DNA of 54,058 bases from Anaerolineae bacterium (lineage in GTDB: Bacteria; Chloroflexota; Anaerolineae; Aggregatilineales; UBA3940): assembly GCA_016928235.1 (NCBI GenBank), contig JAFGLD010000211.1:1-54058 (forward strand), written 5' to 3'. Numbering within the stretch: the first letter of the stretch is position 1; every line of letters begins with the position of its first letter. Under the pieces are notes generated by a model. That model ran no database searches. It was not told the DNA's origin and worked only from the letters and a program-made list of their open reading frames with translations. A program made the position numbers and the translations under genes. Below, in pieces: positions 1-9,149 of this stretch.

Positions 1-7
1 TAGTAGA

Positions 8-28
8 GAACTGTGAACTGTAAACTCA
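8..28. repeat. heptamer repeat tract
   Basis: Three consecutive 7-bp units: GAACTGT, GAACTGT, AAACTCA. It belongs to the family of degenerate heptads scattered through the spacers of this window. Confidence 0.6.
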
Positions 29-121
29 CTCCGACGGCTCGTGAAAACAGCCTTTTTGAACGGAATTAAAGTGCGAAAAACAGGCTTTAGCTCATCATCC
101 GCCACACATTCCTTGTGCCCC

Positions 122-163
122 GTGCTCTTTGTTCTGTGCTCTGAAACTGATCACTGATCACCA
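122..163. repeat. heptamer repeat tract
   Basis: Six consecutive 7-bp units: GTGCTCT, TTGTTCT, GTGCTCT, GAAACTG, ATCACTG, ATCACCA. Neighbouring units resemble each other more than distant ones, as if the array grew by local duplication and then drifted. Confidence 0.6.
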
Positions 164-263
164 GGAATTGGCTTGAAGTTACCTCCCCCGGATTATCGAC
201 AAAATACAGTCTGACATCATGTCCAGGTAGCAACATTCAAAAAGTATCGTTCATCGCAATGCT

Positions 264-289
264 GTCATTCCCGCTTTCGCGGGAATCCA
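264..289. repeat. GTCATTCCCGC palindromic repeat, copy 1
   Basis: Palindrome ATTCCCG/CGGGAAT with a short central loop. Other copies in this window are at 9378-9403 (reverse orientation), 16069-16093 and 51227-51250. Palindromes of this wording are widespread REP-like intergenic repeats in bacteria. Confidence 0.65.
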
Positions 290-709
290 CTCTGCACGCA
301 ACCCATGTCTCTCTGTTTCCCTTTTCTCCCTGTCTCTTCAGTTCCCCTCTCATGTCTCGCAACAGGCTGTTGCAATGTCTTCCCGTCACTGCTCCCGCCT
401 TGTCCAGCGGAGCTTTCCGCTCTTCCTCGTTTGGCTTCCTTGTACCGCTTCCGGATCTTCCTCGGATCCTCGCACCTTCCTCCACGTTGTCATCTTTTCC
501 TCGTCGGTCGTTGTTCGCTCCGGTAACATTTTCTTTTGAGTGAACTGTACCGCTTCGGTGACATGTAGATGAATGAAGACATGTTATTAGCGAAAAATGG
601 GCATAAGGGTATGATAGTAAAGGGCAATTCGCCGACATTCTGTTTTGATAGTCTGCCTGCCTCCATTTTTGGTATGTTATGGTCAATCGTCAAATAGGAG
701 AAATGTAAC

Positions 710-2482
710 ATGTCTGTCCCCAGCGACATCGAGATTGCGCAAGCAGCTCCCCTCACACCCATCATCGAAATCGCCGGCAAATTGGGGCTGACTGAAGACG
801 ACCTCGAACTTTACGGCAAATACAAAGCCAAAGTCCATCCGGATGTCGTTCAGAAGTTCAAGGATCGACCACAGGGCAAGTACATCGATGTCACCGCTAT
901 CACGCCAACCCCGCTTGGAGAAGGCAAGACCACCACGACAGTCGGCCTGGTGCAGGCCATGGGGTCGGTGTTAGGCAAGAATGTGATGGCTTGCATTCGC
1001 CAACCCAGTATGGGGCCAACCTTCAATATCAAAGGTGGCGCGGCGGGAGGCGGCTACAGCCAGATCATCCCGATGGAGGATTTTAACCTGCATCTGACCG
1101 GTGATATCCATGCCATCACGGTCGCCCATAACCTGGTTGCCGCCGCGCTCGACACCCGCATCTATCACGAAAGCCGCCAATCGGATGTAGGTCTGGAAAA
1201 AGCCGGCCTCACGCGGCTGGACATCGATCCCGAGACGATCACCTGGAACCGTGTGGTGGATGTCTGTGATCGGATGCTGCGCCAGATCGATGTCGGGCTT
1301 GGTGATGCGGAACGGCTGATGAAGGATGGCTCCCCCAGCCCGATCTTCCCCCGGCGGACCGGCTATGATATCTCGGTGGCCAGCGAGATCATGGCCATCC
1401 TGGCGCTCTCAACCAGTCTGAAGGATATGCGCGAGCGGCTTGGCCGGGTTGTGATTGGTCTCGATAAGAAGGGGAACCCGGTCAACCTGGAGCAGATGGG
1501 CATAGCGGGCGCAGTAACGGTTCTGATGAGAGATGCACTGATGCCTAACCTGATGCAGACACTCGAAGGCCAGCCGGCCTTTGTCCACGCCGGGCCGTTT
1601 GCCAACATCGCTCACGGGCAGTCTTCCATCGTAGCTGACCAGATCGCGCTGAAAGTGGCTGATTATGTTGTGACGGAGAGCGGTTTCGGCGCCGATATTG
1701 GCATGGAGAAGTTCTTCGGCATCAAGTGTCGCTATTCCGGGCTAATTCCCAACTGCGTGGTGCTCGTCGCGACCGTGCGCGCGCTCAAGATGCATGGCGG
1801 TGGGCCCGCCGTCACCCCCGGCAAGCCGTTGGATGAGGCCTACACCAAAGAAAACCTTCCTCTGCTCGAAGCCGGCCTGCCAAATCTGGGACGGCACATC
1901 AGGAATGCCTGCAAGTACGGTATTCCTGTCGTGGTGGCGGTCAATGGATTCACGGGTGACACAGATGCCGAGATGGAGATGGCGCGCGCCTATGCCGTAT
2001 CGCAGGGCGCTGAAGATGCCGTCAAGAGCACACACTGGGCCGAAGGTGGTCAAGGCGCCGTGGAGCTGGCCGAAGCTGTCGTAGCAGCCTGCAAGAAACC
2101 AGGCAACTTCAAGTTTCTCTACCCGCTGGAGTGGCCGATTAAACAGAAGATCGAGCACATTGCCAGGGAAATCTACGATGCCGGAAGTGTGAGTTACGAG
2201 CCGCTGGCCGAAGAGCAAATCACCAACTATGAGCGGGCCGGTTTCGGCAATTTGCCGATCTGTATGGCCAAGACCCACCTGAGCTTTACCCCCGATCCCA
2301 ACATCAAAGGCGCGCCCAGTGGCTTCGATGTTCCTGTGCGCGAAGTTCGCGCCAGCGTGGGCGCCGGCTTCATCTACCCGCTGCTGGGCAAGATGAGCAC
2401 AATGCCCGGCATGGCGACACGCGCAGCCTACATGAACATCGACATCGATGTGGAGACGGGAAAGATCAAAGGGTTGTTCTAG
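710..2482 (+). CDS. fhs: formate--tetrahydrofolate ligase
   Basis: Cytoplasmic ligase that makes 10-formyl-THF from formate, THF and ATP. It feeds one-carbon metabolism, or the methyl branch of the Wood-Ljungdahl pathway where that exists; no other gene of that pathway is in the window. The 590-aa protein has the family P-loop [12 protein letters not shown] at residues 65-76, followed by the diagnostic [20 protein letters not shown] and [10 protein letters not shown] segments, and a family-typical C-terminus (GKMSTMPGM). Length is slightly above the usual ~555 aa, with extra residues at the N-terminus. The ATG is preceded by a clear GGAG ribosome site 9 bases upstream. The next gene starts 24 bases downstream on the same strand, so the two are probably co-transcribed. 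Confidence 0.97.
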   Translation: MSVPSDIEIAQAAPLTPIIEIAGKLGLTEDDLELYGKYKAKVHPDVVQKFKDRPQGKYIDVTAITPTPLGEGKTTTTVGLVQAMGSVLGKNVMACIRQPSMGPTFNIKGGAAGGGYSQIIPMEDFNLHLTGDIHAITVAHNLVAAALDTRIYHESRQSDVGLEKAGLTRLDIDPETITWNRVVDVCDRMLRQIDVGLGDAERLMKDGSPSPIFPRRTGYDISVASEIMAILALSTSLKDMRERLGRVVIGLDKKGNPVNLEQMGIAGAVTVLMRDALMPNLMQTLEGQPAFVHAGPFANIAHGQSSIVADQIALKVADYVVTESGFGADIGMEKFFGIKCRYSGLIPNCVVLVATVRALKMHGGGPAVTPGKPLDEAYTKENLPLLEAGLPNLGRHIRNACKYGIPVVVAVNGFTGDTDAEMEMARAYAVSQGAEDAVKSTHWAEGGQGAVELAEAVVAACKKPGNFKFLYPLEWPIKQKIEHIAREIYDAGSVSYEPLAEEQITNYERAGFGNLPICMAKTHLSFTPDPNIKGAPSGFDVPVREVRASVGAGFIYPLLGKMSTMPGMATRAAYMNIDIDVETGKIKGLF

Positions 2483-2506
2483 ACTGCGTATCTGGGGAGG
2501 AATGAC

Positions 2507-3691
2507 ATGGCAGCCTCATATGACATTGATCGTCTCTACAGGGATGGCGTAGCTGCCATCCGCGCTGGCGACAAAGCAGCCGGCAGAGAAAAGCTGACAA
2601 AGGTTGTCGAGCAGGATCAGCTCCATGAGCAGGCCTGGTTGTGGCTCAGCGCCTGCGTGGATACTGACGAAGAGCGTATTGTTTGCCTGCAAAATGTTCT
2701 GACGATCAACCCTCGCAGTGAAGCTGCTCGACAGGGGCTGATCAAGCTGGGGGGCCTGACTTCTGATGATGAAGTAGCGCCGAATGTATCATCTTCTTCC
2801 GCGCAATCGTCACCTTCTCGATCCGCTGCTCTCCCCCCTGACGAGCAATGGCGCGCCAAATTGGTCTCCGCGTCAGCCGGCGGTAAAGCCACCTATATTT
2901 CTGAGGCTACCCTGGTCCCCGGCGCAGATCGTCCGCCACGCACACTGCTCGATCTGATCAGCGCCTGGGCGAATGCCTTGATCTTCAAAAACATCGGCTC
3001 TTACAACGATGAGGTACAGCACAGCTCGGTCACGCACATCCTGATCAATATTTGCGCGTCGGTCTTTCTGCAGGCATTGGGGGTTATCATTCTGGTATTG
3101 CTCCTATACGCCGTTGGCAACAACCCCGACTCGATACTTGCCACGAGCATCACATCGCTCAACAAGGAGTTGGCGAAGACAGGAGAGATCAATCCTGCCG
3201 ACGTGATCTATCCGCAGATCAAGCCCATCTATGATTATCTGGTTAAACCATCAGGCAGTAGAACCGCCCCTCAGATTTCACCTGTTGCTGCCACGACATT
3301 TGGCACCTTTTTTGGTGTGTACCTGCTCGTCACGATATTGTTCACCTTTATCGGGGTGTTGATCCAGGCATCCTTTGTCAACTTTGTGGCTGAAAAGATG
3401 GGCGGCAAAGGCGATATCATCCGGCTGACGCTGGCATTGACCATCGGCCTGGTGGCTACCAGTATCATGCAGATCCCCATGTGGAGCGTCTCGACATTTG
3501 TCCCGGCCGTCTCACGAATCGGATTGATTGGCCTGGCGATTTACAATCTGCTACAGATGTCGAACGCCGTCTCAGTTGCGCACAAGATCAATATTCTTGT
3601 ATCGATTATCACCGTGTTTATTTCCAATCTGTTGATGGGGATTATGGCAGGGTGTTTCGTCTGTGGTGTTGGCTTTGTGTTGTCGCTGTAA
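2507..3691 (+). CDS. TPR / Yip1-like membrane protein of unknown function
   Basis: Function not recognised. Residues 1-85 look like two tetratricopeptide-type helix pairs (AAIRAGDKAAGREKL, AWLWLSACV, CLQNVLTINP), which in other proteins bind partner proteins. A low-complexity Ser/Pro linker (about 90-112) leads to a C-terminal half with about five hydrophobic segments resembling the Yip1/DUF1282 membrane family, whose bacterial members are uncharacterised. Topology is therefore probably a cytoplasmic TPR head on a membrane anchor. The ATG has a strong GGGGAGG ribosome site. It follows fhs by 24 bases, but a one-carbon role is not implied. It converges with mobA, leaving a 15-base spacer. The same TPR-plus-membrane plan recurs, with different folds, at 23621-24622. 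Confidence 0.8.
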   Translation: MAASYDIDRLYRDGVAAIRAGDKAAGREKLTKVVEQDQLHEQAWLWLSACVDTDEERIVCLQNVLTINPRSEAARQGLIKLGGLTSDDEVAPNVSSSSAQSSPSRSAALPPDEQWRAKLVSASAGGKATYISEATLVPGADRPPRTLLDLISAWANALIFKNIGSYNDEVQHSSVTHILINICASVFLQALGVIILVLLLYAVGNNPDSILATSITSLNKELAKTGEINPADVIYPQIKPIYDYLVKPSGSRTAPQISPVAATTFGTFFGVYLLVTILFTFIGVLIQASFVNFVAEKMGGKGDIIRLTLALTIGLVATSIMQIPMWSVSTFVPAVSRIGLIGLAIYNLLQMSNAVSVAHKINILVSIITVFISNLLMGIMAGCFVCGVGFVLSL

Positions 3692-3706
3692 CAGTCCATC
3701 GAAGCT

Positions 3707-4300
3707 TCACAGGCACGCCAGCCGTTCAGCCTTTCTCAGATCGTCAGGGGCGTTGACATTCAAAAAACTCAGGCGATCCGGATCAAAACGGTCGATTTCC
3801 CGATTGCCGACCCGGCGAACACGCACATCGTTAAAAAAACTGATGACTTTGAGCCGATCAGCTTCGATGCAGCGGCGAATCGGCGCCAGGCATCCCTTTC
3901 CATAAACAGCGTGCATGGTCTGCGGATAATTGTCCCGGCTGAGCGGCACAACAACGTCATACCCCTTCCTGAGATCGAGCAGGAAACGCAAGAGTGTCGG
4001 GTTGAGGAAAGGCTGATCGCAGCTGACGGCCAGGACATGCTCGCTCCGCGACTGTGAAAGAGCTGTGTATACCCCGCCGAGGGGGCCCTTGCCGGGTATC
4101 AGATCGGTAAAAATGGGGAGCCCCAGATGGGCATACTCGGCGGGCGCGTTGGCGATTATCATCAATTCATTGCTGAGATCGCCGACCTGCCCGATCACTC
4201 GCTCGATGATCGGACGCCCACCGACCTGGACAAACGCTTTGTTGACTCCCATGCGGGAGCTCTGTCCACCCGCCAGGATTGCCACACTGATCGAATTCAT
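3707..4300 (-). CDS. mobA: molybdenum cofactor guanylyltransferase
   Basis: Cytoplasmic enzyme that transfers GMP from GTP to molybdopterin-Mo to give the MGD cofactor of molybdoenzymes. The 197-aa protein begins with the nucleotidyltransferase loop LAGGQSSRMG (residues 9-18) and a Lys at 21. It has the GKGPLGG loop near 70-76 and a metal-binding Asp in CDQPF (Asp95), all usual for MobA. Length is normal. GGAGG lies just before the ATG. It is last in a minus-strand run behind mocR-ecfS-ecfAA'-ecfT (97 bases after ecfT) and may share their transcript, although no molybdopterin biosynthesis gene or molybdoenzyme is in the window. A related sugar-phosphate nucleotidyltransferase is possible, but the loop sequence favours MobA. 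Confidence 0.88.
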   Translation of the reverse strand: MNSISVAILAGGQSSRMGVNKAFVQVGGRPIIERVIGQVGDLSNELMIIANAPAEYAHLGLPIFTDLIPGKGPLGGVYTALSQSRSEHVLAVSCDQPFLNPTLLRFLLDLRKGYDVVVPLSRDNYPQTMHAVYGKGCLAPIRRCIEADRLKVISFFNDVRVRRVGNREIDRFDPDRLSFLNVNAPDDLRKAERLACL

Positions 4301-4396
4301 CTGCCTCCAGAATCGTATAGATCTTTCACTGTGTCCGGCTTATGGCACTTCCCCGCCCGGTCCAATTGAGCAATCGAAGCGCCCTTTGGTCGCCGA

Positions 4397-5170
4397 TCAC
4401 CCAACTGTCATGATCAGAAACCCTACGAACCCCGCTGTTATTGCCGCCGCCGCGGCCCAATCGACCCGGCTCATGTGGATATCCTGCCGCCAGGCGCGCG
4501 GGCGATCCATCCCAAAGCCGCGAGCAGCCATGCTCAACGCGAGGGTATCGGCCAGGCGCAGCGATGCGATAATCAGCGCAATCACGGTCGGGACGGTGGT
4601 CTTGGCCCGCTCAATCAGCCCTCCCGTCGATGCGCCCCAACCACGCGCCTGCTGCGACTCCGAAATGGTGGTGTACAGCTCGCCGATGGTGCCCAGGTAG
4701 CGCAGTGCCAGCCCGACAGTCATGCTCCAGGTGTAAGGCAGCCCCAGTTTTTGCAATCCACGCACCAGCGTATTGATCGGCGTGGTGAGGATCGGCACCA
4801 GCGCCACGAAGGCGGCGGCTGCCACGCGCAGCGCGTAGATCAGTCCCAGCATCATACCGGTCTGAGTGACGCGCAGCGGCCCAATCTGTACGATGACCGC
4901 GCCGGCTCCGGGTGTCAGGATGGGTTGGAGGATCAGGATGACCAGCACCAGCGGCGCCAGGTTGCGCCACAGCCGCCCTAGTTTACCCATCGGCAGACCG
5001 CCGGCGATGAGCACCAGGTGAGCAATCGCTAACACGCCGATCAGAGCGACCGGTCCAGGCGCTGTCAGGCACGCCGCCACCCCCAGCAAAGAGAACCACA
5101 GTTTGGGACGTGGATCGAGCCGGTACAGCCACGAATCGCCGGACATGTAAACACCTACAGCCGTGGTCAT
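4397..5170 (-). CDS. ecfT: ECF transporter transmembrane T component (system 1)
   Basis: Membrane scaffold of an energy-coupling-factor vitamin/metal importer. It links the ATPase halves to the substrate-binding S protein. The 257-aa sequence starts with the family phrase SWLYRLDPRPKLWF, has four to six hydrophobic helices, and carries the two coupling-helix Ala-Arg-Gly motifs, ARGWG at 175-179 and ARGFG at 216-220, which contact the ATPase dimer. It lies 81 bases downstream of the fused ATPase and completes a group with the S component at 7064-7579. A second in-frame ATG at 5146 (MSGDSWLY), with AGGTG in front, is an alternative start. Confidence 0.93.
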   Translation of the reverse strand: MTTAVGVYMSGDSWLYRLDPRPKLWFSLLGVAACLTAPGPVALIGVLAIAHLVLIAGGLPMGKLGRLWRNLAPLVLVILILQPILTPGAGAVIVQIGPLRVTQTGMMLGLIYALRVAAAAFVALVPILTTPINTLVRGLQKLGLPYTWSMTVGLALRYLGTIGELYTTISESQQARGWGASTGGLIERAKTTVPTVIALIIASLRLADTLALSMAARGFGMDRPRAWRQDIHMSRVDWAAAAAITAGFVGFLIMTVG

Positions 5171-5251
5171 GACCGCGGCTCCGGATTTGACGCTTCATCT
5201 GTGATGCAAAAACAGGTCAAGATGTCAATATGTAAATATATAAAACGTAAA

Positions 5252-7042
5252 CTACACTGCGCCAACATGTTTTTTCCCCAATCCCCAACTCCCAACCCCC
5301 ATCCCCTGCGCAAGCCACGTCCGCGCGGCGCCCTGCGGTGTGAGATCGGCGGCCAGAGCCGGACAGCCTGAGCGCATCGCAAGCTGGACGGCGAAAGGCG
5401 GCTCCAATCCGGCTTGGGCAAGTACATCCGGTTGGGCAAAGACATCGCGCGGGGTGTCGTCGGCAGCGATCTGACCGTTGTGCAGCACCAGCAGGCGCTG
5501 CGCGTGCCGGGCCGCCAATTCCATATCGTGGGTAATCAACAAGATGGTAGCGCCCCGGCCGTGGCGCTCGACCAGCCAGCTCATCACGCGAGCCTGCCCG
5601 GCGGCATCCAGCCCGGCCGTCGGCTCGTCCAGGACGATGATCGACGTATTCATCGCGGCGATCCCGGCCAGTGCCACCAATCGCCGGGTGCAGAAGCTCA
5701 GCACCGCGGGCGGGTAATCGGCCAGGGACTTCAGGCCAAACTGGAGAAGCGCTACCTCTATAGCCTCATCGAGCGCCGCCCCGGTCCGCCCCAGATTGCG
5801 TGGCCCAAAGGCGATTTCCTCACGCACGCTGGGGTTGAAAATTTGCACCTCCGGGTTCTGGAAGGCAAAGCCGACCCACTGGGCAAGCTGCCCGACCTTC
5901 AGCCCGGCTGTTTCTTCGCCCAAAATCGATACTGTGCCCGCGCCGGGCCGCAATAGTCCAATCAAATGCCGGGCCAGCGTGGTCTTACCGGCACCGTTAT
6001 CGCCTGTCAGCGCCACGAACTGCCCACGCGGGATGGCCAGCGAGATGTTCCGCAGGATCGGCTGCGATGGGTGATAGGCAAAGCACAAGTTCTCGATCCG
6101 GATTGCCGGCTCCTCGCCGTCACCCGGATTATCAAGCTCTTCATCTGTGCCATCTGCGATTTGAATTTCAGTTGCCTCGGTGCCGATCTCCCCCACCTGC
6201 TCGATGGCCTCATCGACCGTCAGGCAGCTCAGCCTGGCATGGCCGTTGCCGTTCCTTGCCGCGTTGACCGTCGATGCGAATTGGCCGGCGGGTGGAATAG
6301 CTGTGCCGCCCGGATGGCGCCCGTCGAGGCCGGCATACAGAACGCGGGGCGTGCCTTGCACCACAACGCGGCCCTCTTCCAGCACCAGGATGTCATCGGC
6401 CAGCGCGGCGATCACCGCCGGATCGCTCTCAGTCATCAGGATGGTCAAGCTGCGCGTCGACCGCAGTTCACGCAGCACGGCGATCATCTCGGCGCGGGCG
6501 GCCGGAGCCAACCCGCCGGACAGCTGATCGAGCACCAGGATTTGTGGCTCAAGCGCAAGCGCCGCGGCCAAAGCCAACCGTTTCTGCTGCCCACCGGAGA
6601 GTGTCTGGGGCGGCTGCGAGCGCGGGACGGCCTCCAGACCAACCGCCGCCAATGACCGCTCGATGCACTCCGGCATCTCGGTCGGGTCGATACCCAGGTT
6701 CTCCAGCCCCCAGGCTATCTCGTCTTCGATGCTGGGGTTGAACAACTGGCCTGCCGGGTCTTCGAGTACCAAACCGAGCACATCGGCCAGCGCGCCAGGC
6801 GGCTCGATCTGGATGTTCTTGCCGTCCACCCATACCTCACCCGTCAGACGTCCGCCGGTCAACCGGGGAGCCAATCCGGCCACCGTCAGTGCCAACGTCG
6901 ATTTGCCGCAGCCGTTGGGCCCGGTCACCGCCAGGCAGCCGCCGGACGGCACATCGAAGGAAATGCCGGCGAGCGCTACCTGTTCCGGCCAACCGGGTCG
7001 GATGGGTGAGTAGGTGTAACGGAGATCGGAGACGCGAATCAT
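5252..7042 (-). CDS. ecfA: ECF transporter fused double ATPase with one degenerate site (system 1)
   Basis: Two ABC ATPase domains in one 596-aa chain, energising the ECF importer encoded on both sides. Half 1 has Walker A GPNGCGKST (41-49), signature LSGGQ (148-152) and Walker B ILVLDQ, in which the catalytic Glu is Gln (173). Half 2 has Walker A GDNGAGKTT and a normal VLDEPTAGLD, but its signature reads LSFCT instead of LSGGQ. In an ABC dimer the half-1 Walker motifs pair with the half-2 signature. Both deviations therefore fall in the same site, leaving one canonical and one degenerate site. The last ~17 residues (MGVGSWGLG and neighbours) are encoded by a heptamer repeat and look non-domain. 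The ATG at 7042 is 21 bases after ecfS. Confidence 0.94.
   Translation of the reverse strand: MIRVSDLRYTYSPIRPGWPEQVALAGISFDVPSGGCLAVTGPNGCGKSTLALTVAGLAPRLTGGRLTGEVWVDGKNIQIEPPGALADVLGLVLEDPAGQLFNPSIEDEIAWGLENLGIDPTEMPECIERSLAAVGLEAVPRSQPPQTLSGGQQKRLALAAALALEPQILVLDQLSGGLAPAARAEMIAVLRELRSTRSLTILMTESDPAVIAALADDILVLEEGRVVVQGTPRVLYAGLDGRHPGGTAIPPAGQFASTVNAARNGNGHARLSCLTVDEAIEQVGEIGTEATEIQIADGTDEELDNPGDGEEPAIRIENLCFAYHPSQPILRNISLAIPRGQFVALTGDNGAGKTTLARHLIGLLRPGAGTVSILGEETAGLKVGQLAQWVGFAFQNPEVQIFNPSVREEIAFGPRNLGRTGAALDEAIEVALLQFGLKSLADYPPAVLSFCTRRLVALAGIAAMNTSIIVLDEPTAGLDAAGQARVMSWLVERHGRGATILLITHDMELAARHAQRLLVLHNGQIAADDTPRDVFAQPDVLAQAGLEPPFAVQLAMRSGCPALAADLTPQGAARTWLAQGMGVGSWGLGKKHVGAV
5276..5306. 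repeat. heptamer repeat inside the 3' end of ecfA, G-rich on the minus strand
   Basis: Units CCCCAAT, CCCCAAC, TCCCAAC, CCCCATC then CCC. On the coding (minus) strand this gives five runs of three or more G separated by 2-3 bases, which fits the G-quadruplex pattern. It encodes the MGVGSWGLG tail of the ATPase. Confidence 0.7.
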
Positions 7043-7063
7043 GAGTAGAGGTTTCTCAGAAAT

Positions 7064-7579
7064 TTAGCTGTGGCTTGCCTGCCGAAGACGCGGATATGCC
7101 CGCGCAACCGCCACATAGACCACCACGCCCAAAGTCCCGATCAGCTCTTGCACAACATTGAAGGGAACTTCTGCCCAGGCTTTGCTGGGCCCCCCCAGGA
7201 TTGGAATGAGACTTTCTCCGGCCCAATAACCCACTACCACGATCAGCGCGCCTGCCAGAACAGCCAGCGCCAGACGAGCCGGAGTCGGATTCTTGTAGGC
7301 GATCCATCCCGCCACAAAACCCTGTGCCCCATGCACAATGAATGATAGGGGCGCAAAACTGGCATACGAAGCCAGAACATCGGCCAATGCTGTGCCGATC
7401 CCACCGGCAATCAGACCAACCCACGGACCAAAAGCGAAGGATGCAAAGTAGATGGCGATATCTCCCAGGTGAATATACCCGACCGGAGTCGGGACTATCG
7501 GACGGGTCAAGGCCAGTACCAGGGCAGTCATCACGCCGGTGATCGCTAGCGTACGCGGGTTGTTGAGATCAAACTTCAT
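7064..7579 (-). CDS. ECF transporter substrate-binding S component (system 1)
   Basis: Small integral membrane protein (171 aa, about six helices) that binds the imported substrate for the ECF module encoded directly downstream. Size and texture fit S components: LAITGVMTALVLAL helix 1, then the pocket-forming GYIHLGDIAIYFASFAFGP and a helix with HGAQGFVAGWIA. A strong GGAGGAG ribosome site precedes the ATG. The substrate cannot be read from the sequence. The next gene upstream on the same strand is a MocR-type (PdxR-like) regulator, and MocR proteins bind PLP, so a B6-family vitamer is a reasonable guess. I see no TPP, cobalamin or FMN riboswitch ahead of it. Confidence 0.88.
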   Translation of the reverse strand: MKFDLNNPRTLAITGVMTALVLALTRPIVPTPVGYIHLGDIAIYFASFAFGPWVGLIAGGIGTALADVLASYASFAPLSFIVHGAQGFVAGWIAYKNPTPARLALAVLAGALIVVVGYWAGESLIPILGGPSKAWAEVPFNVVQELIGTLGVVVYVAVARAYPRLRQASHS

Positions 7580-7601
7580 AGTTTCTCCTCCAAAACTTGC
7601 T

Positions 7602-7628
7602 GGGTAGGGGCGACCGCAGGTCGCCCTT
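7602..7628. repeat. GGGGCGACC/GGTCGCCC palindrome in the mocR-ecfS gap
   Basis: Short inverted repeat GGGCGACC/GGTCGCCC with a three-base loop in the spacer between mocR and ecfS. It could form a hairpin in a mocR-ecfS transcript, but there is no T-tract, so a terminator is not supported. Similar-looking GGGGCGAC palindromes are common intergenic repeats. Confidence 0.5.
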
Positions 7629-7661
7629 CAAGACTTACGATGCTCCGAGCCATCTCCGCAC

Positions 7662-9149
7662 TCACAAAAATGGCACAGACGATGCCTGGTCAGTCGACAC
7701 ATAGCCGGCGGCCAGCTCTCGCCAGGCAGCACTTAATCGCTTGATGCCTTCCTGGATGGTATCAGGCGGATAGGCCGACATGTTCAGGCGCAGGTGGTGT
7801 CTTCCCTGAGCATCCGTATAGAACAGCGGCCCCATCGCAAACGCGACGCCGGAACGGACAGCGTGCAGATACAGCTCGGTCGATGTGGGGCCGCCGGTGG
7901 GCAGCTCCAGCCAAAGGTACATGCCGCCGGCGGGCGGCGCCCAACATGCTTCGGGGAAATCCTGAGAGAGCGCATCCAGCATCGATGCGCGGCGCTGCCG
8001 GCAAGCAATCCGTACCTGGGAGACATGCTCGTCTAGTTGGCCGCTCTCCAATGCCAGATGGATGGCCCGCTGGTTGAGTGCCGGCGTGCAAATGTCGGCG
8101 GCCCGCTTGACCCGCGCCAGGCGTTGGTACAGCCCACCTCCGGCCAGCAAATAGCCAATGCGCATCCCCGGCAGCAGCACCTTGCTAAAGCTGCTGGCAT
8201 ACAGCACCAGCCCATGCTCATCGAGTGCCTTGAGCGGCGGCGGCGGCTCACCGGTATAGCGCAGCTCACCATAAACACCATCTTCGAGTACCGGCAGCCG
8301 GTAGCGGCCGGCCAGATCGAGCAGGTGGCGGCGTCTGTGCAGCGGCATCACTGAGCCGGTCGGGTTGTGATAAGTTGGCGCCAGGTACAGCAAACGCGGA
8401 CGGTGCTGGACAATCAGATCTTCCAGATCCGCCGTCTGCATGCCTTCAGCATCGACCGGAACGCCCAGCACAGTCACGCCGCGTGCCTGGGCGATATCGA
8501 GCATCCCAGTATAGGTCGGGTTGCTGGTCAGCAGCACATCGCCGGGCTTGAGCAGCGCCTGCACAGCCAGATCAAGCGCCTGCTGGCAGCCGCCTGTGAT
8601 CAGCACTTCTCCGGCAGTTACATCGATCCCCAGATTGGCTGCCCGACGGGCGACCAGCTCCCGCAGAGGAAGATAGCCTTCCGGCGCTTCGTAGGCAATA
8701 GCCGACGCGCCATCTCGTGTCAGCACGGCATCGAGAGCCTCACGGATCAGTGAGACCGACAGGAAGCTATCGGCAGGAATGCCATGGCTGAAGTTGATCA
8801 CATTGGGGCGATCGGCCAGCGAGAGCAACTCGCGCAGTGTGGCATCGCGCGGTGACATTGCGCCTACAAGCGGCGCGACATCTAGATCCCCTGGGGATCG
8901 CTCCGCGACAAACGTCCCCCGCCCAATCTGGGAAGTGATGTATCCCTCGACCTTCAGCTCCTCGTAGGCGGCCACCACGCTGATGCGCGCCACCCCCAGC
9001 TGTTCAGCCAGATCACGGGTCGCCGGAAGCCGATCACCAGGGGCCAGTATCCCGTTTTCGATCTGGCGCGCCAGGTGCCGCTTGAGCTGGTTATAGAGGG
9101 GCTCTTGTCCCTCTCGATTGAGTGCAAAGGCCAACATGGTCTTATCCAT
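7662..9149 (-). CDS. MocR/PdxR-family regulator (GntR wHTH fused to PLP aminotransferase fold)
   Basis: 495-aa transcription factor. Residues ~10-80 are a GntR winged helix (EPLYNQLKRHLARQIENG, LPATRDLAEQLGVARISVVA, EGYITSQIGRGTFVAE). The rest is a fold-type I aminotransferase domain with the PLP-lysine segment SSFSKVLLPGMRIGY. In characterised MocR proteins such as PdxR the domain senses PLP and the factor controls B6 synthesis or salvage. The target here is inferred to be the ECF genes immediately downstream on the same strand, 82 bases away. AGGA precedes the ATG at 9149; a second ATG lies four codons in. A plain aminotransferase is unlikely because of the intact DNA-binding domain. Confidence 0.92.
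   Translation of the reverse strand: MDKTMLAFALNREGQEPLYNQLKRHLARQIENGILAPGDRLPATRDLAEQLGVARISVVAAYEELKVEGYITSQIGRGTFVAERSPGDLDVAPLVGAMSPRDATLRELLSLADRPNVINFSHGIPADSFLSVSLIREALDAVLTRDGASAIAYEAPEGYLPLRELVARRAANLGIDVTAGEVLITGGCQQALDLAVQALLKPGDVLLTSNPTYTGMLDIAQARGVTVLGVPVDAEGMQTADLEDLIVQHRPRLLYLAPTYHNPTGSVMPLHRRRHLLDLAGRYRLPVLEDGVYGELRYTGEPPPPLKALDEHGLVLYASSFSKVLLPGMRIGYLLAGGGLYQRLARVKRAADICTPALNQRAIHLALESGQLDEHVSQVRIACRQRRASMLDALSQDFPEACWAPPAGGMYLWLELPTGGPTSTELYLHAVRSGVAFAMGPLFYTDAQGRHHLRLNMSAYPPDTIQEGIKRLSAAWRELAAGYVSTDQASSVPFL

Larger units (their letters stand above)
1..709. other. gene-free spacer upstream of fhs
   Basis: No protein-coding gene is supported here; the open frames on both strands lack recognisable domains and ribosome sites. 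The stretch holds two degenerate 7-bp-period repeat tracts (8-28 and 122-163) and one GTCATTCCCGC-type palindrome (264-289). The fhs promoter should lie in the last 150 bases, but I see no convincing -35/-10 pair. Confidence 0.6.

Noticed and set aside
237..686. 149-aa minus-strand open frame and overlapping plus-strand frames in the first 700 bases
   Set aside because: No domain, no ribosome site and they run through a REP-like palindrome; composition is that of spacer DNA.
4065..4700. 211-aa plus-strand frame opposite mobA and ecfT
   Set aside because: Shadow of two well-supported minus-strand genes; no homology signal of its own.
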